From a virus, in IMG/VR virus record IMGVR_UViG_3300026544_000010, positions 1 through 36,807 of that record: a stretch of 36,807 nucleotides of DNA; one strand, written 5' to 3'. How positions within the stretch are numbered: the first letter of the stretch is position 1; each line of letters starts with the position of its first letter. A model generated the notes under the pieces. It was not told the origin of the DNA. It made no database searches and saw only the letters and a list, made by a program, of their open reading frames with translations. A program made the translations under genes and the position numbers. This document shows, in pieces, positions 24,617 to 31,959 of this stretch.

Positions 24617-26065
24617 TTAGTCTTTCTTCTCGAAGTGGCTCTTCCATTTAGCCTTAACTGTAACTTTATCTTTTTCTAGCCAATATGGATGGTATCCTTC
24701 TAGTCTCATCTTTAACAAATCTAATACAGAAAGAAATGGTAAATAATCTCCTCTGTATTGATCTATAGTCCACCAACCTCTAGTATTTAAAAGAGTATCC
24801 CAATCATAACCCATTTTAATTATATCAGTATATAACTCTAAAGGATCACAAAGAAATACACCTTTGTAATGTGACATATACTTTTCCATTTGTAAAAGTT
24901 GTGCTAATATTTCTACAGTTCTCTGTAGTTTATAATTTTTATCTAATTCATCTCTTATCTTTGTTCTAGATAATGATAACTCAGGCATTAAACATAAAGA
25001 GTAGTTTCTATCGTTACCTAAGAAACCATACTTACCATTTACTTTTATAAACTGGAAATAACTTAACGGCATTAAAATACCATCTACTTGAGAAACAACT
25101 AATTCCATAGTAGTTCCACTAGGTCCAGATTTAGATCTTAATAAAGTTAACTTAACAGTATTCAAATCAGTCTCTTGAGTATCCATACCCTTTCTAGGGT
25201 ATTCTGGTAATTTAGTAGCTTGGTTCTTTAGCACAGATGCAGTATGTGCGTACCAGGCTGTTAATAGCAAATAGTTAAACTTACCTGTACTACCTTTTAC
25301 TTTCATTTCTGATTTCATAAACTGTAGATCTTTCTCAGGTCTACTATATTTACTACCACCTATATCTTTATCTTGCCCGATGTGAGCCGTTATTAATAAG
25401 TTAGTATTAGATATTCTAGTTAATCTAGGTTGTTCACCCATGAATTTAGACTTAAACAAACCATCTCTTAAATAGTATGTAGCTGTATCATTATTATCTT
25501 TTTTAGACTTTGACAACATATCCATAGAAGCACTAGATTCAAATTCTGTAAAACTATCTATCTCTACAAAAGATGGATATTTGTTTTTATATACTTCTTT
25601 TGTATATGGATCTTTAAATGCTGTATATTCTATAGGTTTCTCTTTAGCTTTTTCATTTACCATTTCTCTATAACTAGTTAACCATTCATCAGATGAATAA
25701 TCTGCTTTAGTAACGACAGACCAATCCGGATCGTCTCCATCTAGTATGTCGTCAGATAAGTTATTTGAAAACTGTGCCATTGTTTTTAGTCTAGCGTATT
25801 TAACATTCATTTCTGTATCGTATGTATGCATAGCCGGATTCTCTTGTGTCTTTACTCTGTCTGCTGCTGTTACCATCATGTAGTGGATAATAGTTGACTT
25901 GTACGAGTTACCTGGTCCTATTACTCCAGAAACAACATCTAATCCACCGTTTATAATAGATTCCCCTCTATTCCCAGTTATAAACATTCCAGTGGGTATA
26001 TCGAATATACCTATGTTTATTAACACGTTTTCTATAGTGTTTCTCTTAAGTTTAATTTTAGCCAT
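24617..26065 (-). CDS. RecA/UvsX-like ATPase (probable strand-exchange recombinase)
   Basis: The 482-residue protein starts MAKIKLKRNTIENVLINIGI. Residues 41-60 read GLDVVSGVIGPGNSYKSTII, a RecA-type lead into a Walker A (GPGNSYKST, 50-58) in which the usual Gly before Lys is Tyr. MHTYDTEMNVKYARL near residue 80 matches the RecA strand ending in an Asp-x-Glu pair. SFVEIDSFTEF near 165 is a Walker B candidate, and LLITAHIGQDKDIGG near 225 resembles the RecA sensor region. It is longer than UvsX (about 390), with an extra C-terminal domain. It would coat single-stranded DNA for recombination or recombination-driven replication. phiKZ-like genomes encode such a protein near the virion polymerase beta gene, as here. 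Another RecA-fold ATPase is the alternative. Confidence 0.65.
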   Translation of the reverse strand: MAKIKLKRNTIENVLINIGIFDIPTGMFITGNRGESIINGGLDVVSGVIGPGNSYKSTIIHYMMVTAADRVKTQENPAMHTYDTEMNVKYARLKTMAQFSNNLSDDILDGDDPDWSVVTKADYSSDEWLTSYREMVNEKAKEKPIEYTAFKDPYTKEVYKNKYPSFVEIDSFTEFESSASMDMLSKSKKDNNDTATYYLRDGLFKSKFMGEQPRLTRISNTNLLITAHIGQDKDIGGSKYSRPEKDLQFMKSEMKVKGSTGKFNYLLLTAWYAHTASVLKNQATKLPEYPRKGMDTQETDLNTVKLTLLRSKSGPSGTTMELVVSQVDGILMPLSYFQFIKVNGKYGFLGNDRNYSLCLMPELSLSRTKIRDELDKNYKLQRTVEILAQLLQMEKYMSHYKGVFLCDPLELYTDIIKMGYDWDTLLNTRGWWTIDQYRGDYLPFLSVLDLLKMRLEGYHPYWLEKDKVTVKAKWKSHFEKKD

Positions 26066-26163
26066 ATCGCATTTCCTTTTCGATTTAAATACTTTTCAAA
26101 TAATAACACATTGTATAAATTATATTATTTGAATTAAATTACTATATTAATAAAAGGTATAAA
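26066..26163. promoter_or_regulatory. Divergent AT-only intergenic region
   Basis: Ninety-eight bases lie between the RecA-like and inner-head gene starts. The plus-strand side contains TTATATTATTTGAATTAAAT and then TATATTAATAAAAGG, similar to TTTATATTGAATTAATAAAA ahead of the gene at 28530. These may be a promoter class for plus-strand units; base bias makes this weak. Confidence 0.25.
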
Positions 26164-27027
26164 ATGAAGTATTACACAGCTAGCATGGTAGAAAACACTG
26201 AATTATTAGATTTAGGTTTCAGTGATGAGATAGTAGGATTAGAGAATGGTTTATTTAGTAGTCTTAAGTTAAAGCTTAATGAAACTGCTTCAGAGATTTC
26301 GAACAAAATAAATACAAGAACACACGGATTTAGAGAGTTCCTATATGAAAGAGGAAGTTTAGCTAGTGTTAAAAAGATAACTGACTTTGACAGAAAAGCT
26401 AAAAAGATAATAGATACAAAAGAATATAGTGATATGTCTATGATACAGCTTCCAGCAGTACACGGATTAACTACGGATTTATATACACTAACAGAAAAGT
26501 TATCTCCGTATTTCACAAACTTAAAAAAGAACTCTATGAAAAATCTAGAAGAGATGGATGATGTAATATCTAACTTCATAGGCGATAAAGAATTTAGAAA
26601 GTCTTTTAAAGTATCTAAAACATCTTTCGAAGAGATAAATGAGAAGTTTAATATTAAACTAGATAAAGATTTAAAGTCTATGTTTAGTACTAAAGATAAA
26701 TCAGAGTTTGTTTCTCTAGGTAAACTAGTTAGAAGTAACAATGAATTAAAAGGCACGTTAAAGAATATAATCTATATAAACGATAACTTTACAGATAAAG
26801 ATCTTATTAAATTAAATAAGAAGATAGACTCTATACAGAAGAAAATAGAGATGTTAGTTAAGATGTTAAACATTGATGAAGTAGAAGCTAGTAAAGAAGC
26901 TATACAAGGTGTGGTTACAGCACTGTCTACAGTAGCTAACTATGTTAGTAGTGTATCTAACTTATATTATGTACACATGACAGCTATGGACGTAATGTTA
27001 AAAATAAAAGAAGTATATGAAAAATAA
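26164..27027 (+). CDS. Putative inner-head virion protein (possible phiKZ gp153 counterpart)
   Basis: The 287-residue protein is almost entirely helical and highly charged, with no catalytic motif. It starts MKYYTASMVENTELLDLGFS, preceded by AAAAGG. Near residues 25-30 is VGLENGLFSSLKLKLNETAS: a Gly-Leu-Glu of the S/A/G-x-E type, where the phiKZ head protease gp175 cuts inner-head proteins to remove a propeptide. The C-terminal 100 residues form two long helices (KIDSIQKKIEMLVKMLNIDE, then AIQGVVTALSTVANYVSSVS). Lying between the RecA-like and RNase H-like genes, it is placed like phiKZ gp153, a cleaved head protein. The order match is from memory and the cleavage is a guess. Confidence 0.5.
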   Translation: MKYYTASMVENTELLDLGFSDEIVGLENGLFSSLKLKLNETASEISNKINTRTHGFREFLYERGSLASVKKITDFDRKAKKIIDTKEYSDMSMIQLPAVHGLTTDLYTLTEKLSPYFTNLKKNSMKNLEEMDDVISNFIGDKEFRKSFKVSKTSFEEINEKFNIKLDKDLKSMFSTKDKSEFVSLGKLVRSNNELKGTLKNIIYINDNFTDKDLIKLNKKIDSIQKKIEMLVKMLNIDEVEASKEAIQGVVTALSTVANYVSSVSNLYYVHMTAMDVMLKIKEVYEK

Positions 27028-27057
27028 CATAATAGATAGCATACGCTATCTATTATG
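27028..27057. terminator. Bidirectional terminator hairpin
   Basis: A perfect 13-base inverted repeat, CATAATAGATAGC and GCTATCTATTATG, has loop ATAC. It starts immediately after the TAA at 27025-27027 and contains the TAA of the opposing gene (27053-27055). Confidence 0.75.
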
Positions 27058-28444
27058 ATTTGGATATTTCCAACGGTATTTTATTACTGTATATATTAGA
27101 CCACACCATACATTCTTTTAAAGCTTCTATATCTAATATAGAATATGTCTCTACTATGATACCACTAATTACATATATAGCTATTAAAACTTTAGGATTC
27201 TTTTTCTCTAACTTCTTAAGTAAGTTTCTATTAGGCATATCTAACCCAACTACTAACTTTAGTTTTATTAAATCCTTCACTCCGTTATTAGTCACATCAT
27301 CTTCAGAAACAGATAATTTTATTTTATCTCCATCTGCTAACTCTTTCTTAATAGTACATTTACCTTCTAGATCAAATAACTTATCCGTTATGTCTATATA
27401 GTAAATAGGTTTATTGTCAGAGTTCTTTTGTACTAGATAATCTTTAAGTATCTTCTCCGTTAAATTAGCATTTTCTATACCATATCCAGCTAACCCAACA
27501 GGTTTAACTTCGTGAGCCACTTCTAAACCTATTATAGTAGATATAGATAAATAGTGCACGTTAGTTATATTAAATATGAAATCACCATATAGACTATGTA
27601 GAGATGTTACATTAGCGTTGTAAAGATTATCTAAGTTTATAGTACAAACTACTTCAGAATCACCTAAGTAATTTAAAAACATACTTTTTACTTTTGTTAT
27701 TATGGGAATAGTTTCTGTTAATACAGAAGTAGAGTAAACCACATAATTAGTTCTTAACCCAACAGGATCATCTTTCTTATAGTTAGCTACTGTGTATTTA
27801 AGAGAATCTGATTTCTTATTAACAAATAACATATGTCTAGAATTTAGTAATAGATGTCTATCTTGTTTAGTCTTCCAGTAATACTGTATATCAGATACTT
27901 TATAGAATAGATCCATATTGTGTACTCTAGCTACTTCTATACCATTTAATGCTCTATATAGTCCTGCATTTGTTTCGTAGTCATATACTCTTTTATATTT
28001 GATTACAGTGTCTACATCTCTGACCTTCTTAAACTTATCTATTAATTCATCTTTCACAGCATAGTTTAATCTATTTTTATCTATATCATCTTTTAACAGT
28101 TTAATAAGTGATATATTATTAGTAGCTAGAAATAAGGTATCTATTTTAAATCTAGATAAATATCTAAACAATTCAAACGCTACTTCAAATAGAGCCATAT
28201 CTCTATTAACATTCTTTATCCGTTTAAATCTATCTATGAATACCTCAGGTTCTATTAACTTATGTTTTATCTTATTTAAATCTACTACGTTTACATAACC
28301 TACATCCGTTATTTTTGTATTGTTAGGTCTTTTACTACTAGATATATTTATTTTATCATCTTTATAGTAATACCCGTGTGTCCCTACTATAAAATCTATA
28401 TTATCACTTTGTATATCTACATATAACATTAAATTCTTTTTCAT
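27053..28444 (-). CDS. Possible RNase H-fold protein (phiKZ gp155-like), otherwise unknown
   Basis: This gene encodes 463 residues starting MKKNLMLYVDIQSDNIDFIV, with AAAGGA upstream. The opening strand with Asp9, followed by a second strand pair (GTHGYYYKDDKI), then an acidic helix (ALFEVAFELFRYLSRF) and a strand ending in ATNN, resembles the first half of an RNase H fold (Asp, Glu, then TDS/ATN). phiKZ encodes an RNase H-like protein, gp155, close to its RecA-like gene, and the position here matches. The remaining catalytic residues were not identified, and the last 300 residues belong to no family I recognise. If correct it could remove RNA primers or RNA-DNA hybrids. Confidence in the gene is high and in the function low. 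Confidence 0.45.
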   Translation of the reverse strand: MKKNLMLYVDIQSDNIDFIVGTHGYYYKDDKINISSSKRPNNTKITDVGYVNVVDLNKIKHKLIEPEVFIDRFKRIKNVNRDMALFEVAFELFRYLSRFKIDTLFLATNNISLIKLLKDDIDKNRLNYAVKDELIDKFKKVRDVDTVIKYKRVYDYETNAGLYRALNGIEVARVHNMDLFYKVSDIQYYWKTKQDRHLLLNSRHMLFVNKKSDSLKYTVANYKKDDPVGLRTNYVVYSTSVLTETIPIITKVKSMFLNYLGDSEVVCTINLDNLYNANVTSLHSLYGDFIFNITNVHYLSISTIIGLEVAHEVKPVGLAGYGIENANLTEKILKDYLVQKNSDNKPIYYIDITDKLFDLEGKCTIKKELADGDKIKLSVSEDDVTNNGVKDLIKLKLVVGLDMPNRNLLKKLEKKNPKVLIAIYVISGIIVETYSILDIEALKECMVWSNIYSNKIPLEISKS

Positions 28445-28460
28445 TTCAATTCCTTTACTA

Positions 28461-28472
28461 ATATAATAATCA
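28461..28472 (-). promoter_or_regulatory. Promoter-like element TGATTATTATAT
   Basis: It lies on the minus strand a few bases before the ribosome site of the gene starting at 28444, and is a variant of the TTGATTATA element seen ahead of several minus-strand units. Confidence 0.25.
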
Positions 28473-28529
28473 CTATAAACCTTAGTCTACAATTTATATT
28501 GAATTAATAAAATATAAAAAAGGAATAAC

Positions 28530-30038
28530 ATGAGCAATATAGTACGTCCTAATATAAATACAGTAGGTAGTTTTAACGTAGCTAGTCCATATGATTCTAT
28601 AGTAAATAACTTAGAAGAGTACAAAGTAGAGTCTATAAGAAGTTTACAAGAGATGATAGACGGTAATGAAAACCCTCTTGATACTGTTTATGTAGATGTA
28701 GGTAGAACAGAAGAAGATATGAAACATGACATACAGAATGGTGTCATGATAGTAGTAATGGTAGATTCTAGTGGTGGTTATGCTTACATACCTGAAACTA
28801 AATTCCTATCAGCACCAGACACTACTGGTATTAGATATCAAGAGAAAGTTTTAGGTATTAACTTAGGACTATTAGAGACATCTATGGATCTAACATCTTT
28901 AAAGTCTGATATCTTAGCTATGATTAGTGATAGAATAGGTATAGAAGCTAACGCACAAGAAGTAGAGAAATCTGCCATATTAAGAATACCTAAAGATAAA
29001 CATAACTATATACAACAAAATAGAGAACTAGTAAAGAACATTAGACCTAGTTACTATTTTAAATATCTAGAATGTAGAGAACATAATAAGATACTAGCGG
29101 AAGAGAATAATAGATTATCATGCTTTGTGACTAGTAAACTATCCGCAGGTATGTCTAATCTAGCTAATAGAAATAGATATGCTATAAATACAGATAGCGA
29201 ACTAATAAACTATAAAGTAAGATTAGCTACTAATATTAGACTAAACAATTGTAAAGGTGTAGAAGTATATTCTAATGTATTTGCTATACACGATTCATTA
29301 GCTAATACTATAAACTTAGTTAGATTTGATAGTAACTCTGTAGCAGTAGTTAAAACTAAGAGTATACCATCTTTCAATAAGGTAGCTATATATGTAGTTA
29401 ATGGAATCTTAACAGTGGTAGGTGTTAAAGCAGATAGTATAGAAGTTATCACACTAGATGAAGATCTAATCACTGTAGACACAGGCACTATAAACTCTTT
29501 AAATAATCCTAACCTATATTCTCCTATACAAGGAAATAACGATTACTTAACAATAGGAATAGGAAACACTAACCAAGGTAAAGTATATAAACTAGATATT
29601 AGTACAACAGGTACTGTAGCTATTTCAAGCGAACCTATACAAGACTTTAGTACTAACGACACACCTTTATCAAATGGCGATGTATTTAATATACTAGAGA
29701 TGACTACTACTGGTTTAATTATATTTGATACTTATATATACAAGTTTACTATATCAAATGGAGATTTTACAAAACTAAGCACACAATATTCTAATCCATT
29801 CGATATTAAAGCTGACTTTGTAATGTCCGTCACTGTTGGTAGATACGAAGTAGTAACTAAACTTAATAACACGGTGCAGCTTATTAGTATAGGTGATGAT
29901 GCTATTATAGCTGGTGTCTATTCTGATACAACTTATCCAATGACAGATTTTGGTTATTGTGTTACACTAGATAGATCACTATTAATACTAACTAATAAAC
30001 AAACCACAGACAGCATGGAAATAAAAAAATACATCTAA
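28530..30038 (+). CDS. Probable tail or fibre-type virion protein
   Basis: The 502-residue protein starts MSNIVRPNINTVGSFNVASP, with AAAAAAGGAA upstream. The N-terminal 210 residues are mixed and include a helical stretch (EVEKSAILRIPKDKHNYIQQ) that may be a trimeric stalk or attachment part. From about residue 215 to the end the sequence is nearly all short strands with Gly/Asn/Asp turns and Thr/Ser/Val/Ile-rich repeats (KVAIYVVNGILTVVGVKADS, TGLIIFDTYIYKFTISNGDF), the look of a beta-propeller or beta-prism. Such proteins in tailed phages are often fibre or baseplate parts that touch the host surface, but there is no specific match. It is a single-gene unit with a palindromic terminator. Confidence 0.5.
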   Translation: MSNIVRPNINTVGSFNVASPYDSIVNNLEEYKVESIRSLQEMIDGNENPLDTVYVDVGRTEEDMKHDIQNGVMIVVMVDSSGGYAYIPETKFLSAPDTTGIRYQEKVLGINLGLLETSMDLTSLKSDILAMISDRIGIEANAQEVEKSAILRIPKDKHNYIQQNRELVKNIRPSYYFKYLECREHNKILAEENNRLSCFVTSKLSAGMSNLANRNRYAINTDSELINYKVRLATNIRLNNCKGVEVYSNVFAIHDSLANTINLVRFDSNSVAVVKTKSIPSFNKVAIYVVNGILTVVGVKADSIEVITLDEDLITVDTGTINSLNNPNLYSPIQGNNDYLTIGIGNTNQGKVYKLDISTTGTVAISSEPIQDFSTNDTPLSNGDVFNILEMTTTGLIIFDTYIYKFTISNGDFTKLSTQYSNPFDIKADFVMSVTVGRYEVVTKLNNTVQLISIGDDAIIAGVYSDTTYPMTDFGYCVTLDRSLLILTNKQTTDSMEIKKYI

Positions 30039-30039
30039 C

Positions 30040-30067
30040 TACATAGAGCGATATATCGCTCTATGTA
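30040..30067. terminator. Bidirectional terminator palindrome
   Basis: A perfect 28-base palindrome (left arm TACATAGAGCGATA) fills the 29-base gap between a plus-strand TAA (30036-30038) and the minus-strand TGA (30068-30070). Confidence 0.75.
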
Positions 30068-30748
30068 TCAGTATATTCTAAGTAATGTATTATTTGTAAC
30101 TAATGTAATGGTTTTCACCATATTATTAGCTTTCACAGTTATAATATATCTTTCTTGTAAATCATTCAGTTCTTTTGTTAGTCTTAGAAGATCTCTCATA
30201 GACTTAACTGATGAATCGTCTATATCATAGATATTACCAGGAATTAAATCCATAGCCTCTTTCCATGTTGACATAGACTTCGTATATATTAACCCTAACG
30301 CATTTGTATAATAAAACATTCCTATGTCTTTAGACTTTAAAGGATATTCTACTGTACTAATGCTTCCTACGTCGAGAGTGGTAACATCTAGTTTAACTTG
30401 TTTCTGAAACTTCTTTAAACTATCAGATATACCAGGACTAGTTTTAGATCTTTCTACTAGTTCTTTCCAGTCTTCTTTAAAGGATTCTATAGAGACTTCC
30501 TTTAATATAGAATTCAATAATGTAGTTAGTGTACCGTCTAGGGGTTCTATATCTTCTACAAATTCCCCATCTATGGCTAACTTCATTAAACCAGCTTTAA
30601 TAAGTGCTGGATCATATGGAACGGCAAAACTCGTGTTTCTAGTTCCTATCATATGTACATTAGGTGTTTTTTCACCTATGTATACCATCAATCCTACGTT
30701 TATTACCTCTGATAAGTTATCACTCATTGGTACGTCTTTAATAAACAT
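30068..30748 (-). CDS. Protein of unknown function, probable virion component
   Basis: This gene encodes 226 residues starting MFIKDVPMSDNLSEVINVGL, with GAAGGAG upstream. The N-terminus is beta-rich (VGLMVYIGEKTPNVHMIGTR); the C-terminal third has two helices ending in a strand-rich tail (NNMVKTITLVTNNTLLRIY). There are no membrane segments. It follows the proline-rich protein gene by 12 bases in the same unit, so they are probably co-translated. Two gene positions upstream is the major capsid gene, which makes a capsid or neck accessory role plausible, but no family was recognised. Confidence 0.6.
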   Translation of the reverse strand: MFIKDVPMSDNLSEVINVGLMVYIGEKTPNVHMIGTRNTSFAVPYDPALIKAGLMKLAIDGEFVEDIEPLDGTLTTLLNSILKEVSIESFKEDWKELVERSKTSPGISDSLKKFQKQVKLDVTTLDVGSISTVEYPLKSKDIGMFYYTNALGLIYTKSMSTWKEAMDLIPGNIYDIDDSSVKSMRDLLRLTKELNDLQERYIITVKANNMVKTITLVTNNTLLRIY

Positions 30749-30760
30749 CTTTTCTCCTTC

Positions 30761-31816
30761 TTAAAATATATTCAGTTTGGCTATTTTCCCAGATAGCATC
30801 ATATAGCACTTACCATTGGTAACTATGATAGCTAACCCACCTACTTTTCTACATATACGATTTATGGCATAGCACATAGAATTACTAGGTAATTTAACCA
30901 CGTTAACACCTATGTCTTTTAGTTCTAATTCCACACCACCATAACTAGGTGTGTATATTAAAACAGGAACTAAGAATTTATGTTTATACGTATTAATAAC
31001 TTCCGTTACTTCTAATGTATCTATTAGTACACGCATAGCTCTCTTATAGACAGCTAACTCTTCTCCGTATTCTGCTTGTAAACTTCCTGATAAATTAGGT
31101 TTTATCATTTCGTGTGCAGAATTAAAGTCCTCTTTAAAATTATCCATATAACTTCCCATAGCTGAGTTATATATGTTGGTTAGTATGCCACCAAATTCAT
31201 CAGGTATGGATTCTGCTATTCTACCAGCATCTATTATTTTACCTAAACCATTCACTAAGCTAGATAGATAAGACGTGTCCAGTTTCTTTTCACTGTAGAT
31301 AGTGAATTCTATATTAGCCATTCTCATAATAGGATTCTCTAAGTTTTTGTCTCTAACCATAGTAAACTTAACTATACTGCTTAGGTTAGTCTCTGATTTC
31401 TCTAAATCAGTTACCATCTTAGGTTCTAGACTAGTGTTCGTAAACTCTAATGATTTAAACTTACTACTAACTATAGACGATGTATCTATAGCTGTGTCTA
31501 TTAAAGCAGGTGTATTATTAACATGTTCTGTATGAACAGTAATAGCTCCCGCAGCTTGCGGATTTATAAGCGGTTCTCGTGGTACTATCTCAGCATCCAT
31601 AGCGATGTCATCATACTTACTAAACGATATTTGAGCATCGCGAAGTACAGGTGGTGCTGGTGGTGGAGCGTACATATTTAACGGCGGTTGATATACTGCC
31701 GGTTGTCCTACTGGCGGTGGTTGTATAGGCGGTGCCACCAGATTCATATTGTGTTGTGGTGGTGCTGGATACCGTCCCAATTCAGCATACTGACCAGGTT
31801 GATTATTGTTATACAT
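30761..31816 (-). CDS. Proline-rich N-terminus protein of unknown function, near the capsid gene
   Basis: This gene encodes 351 residues from the ATG at 31816. That start is preferred because AAGGA lies five bases before it, while an in-frame ATG at 31822 overlaps the ribosome site itself. Residues 1 to about 55 are a Pro/Gln/Asn/Tyr tract with runs such as APPIQPPPVGQPAVYQPPL and MYAPPPAPPV, probably disordered. Residues about 60-130 are acidic and loose, and from about 130 a folded alpha/beta part follows (FTMVRDKNLENPIMRMANIE) ending in strands (VGGLAIIVTNGKCYMMLSG). Proline-rich tracts often bind partner proteins or form flexible arms. The gene lies directly after the major capsid gene and its terminator, and ahead of the 226-residue gene. 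No family was recognised. Confidence 0.65.
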   Translation of the reverse strand: MYNNNQPGQYAELGRYPAPPQHNMNLVAPPIQPPPVGQPAVYQPPLNMYAPPPAPPVLRDAQISFSKYDDIAMDAEIVPREPLINPQAAGAITVHTEHVNNTPALIDTAIDTSSIVSSKFKSLEFTNTSLEPKMVTDLEKSETNLSSIVKFTMVRDKNLENPIMRMANIEFTIYSEKKLDTSYLSSLVNGLGKIIDAGRIAESIPDEFGGILTNIYNSAMGSYMDNFKEDFNSAHEMIKPNLSGSLQAEYGEELAVYKRAMRVLIDTLEVTEVINTYKHKFLVPVLIYTPSYGGVELELKDIGVNVVKLPSNSMCYAINRICRKVGGLAIIVTNGKCYMMLSGKIAKLNIF

Positions 31817-31917
31817 ATTCATCCTTCTTTTTAAATTGTCTATATAGACTAAGTGTATAATATGTAAATAAAAAATAGTTCACATACATGCATTAAATAT
31901 AACGACGTAAAATAAAA

Positions 31918-31950
31918 GTTACCACACTGACGAATGCCAGTGTGATAGTA
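31918..31950 (-). terminator. Terminator hairpin after the major capsid gene
   Basis: CACACTG (31923-31929) pairs with CAGTGTG (31938-31944), with further partial pairing outside. It lies 10-40 bases after the capsid stop, and on the minus strand it is followed by AACTTTTATTTT. It would keep capsid transcription apart from the proline-rich protein unit. Confidence 0.65.
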
Positions 31951-31959
31951 TTTAATAAA

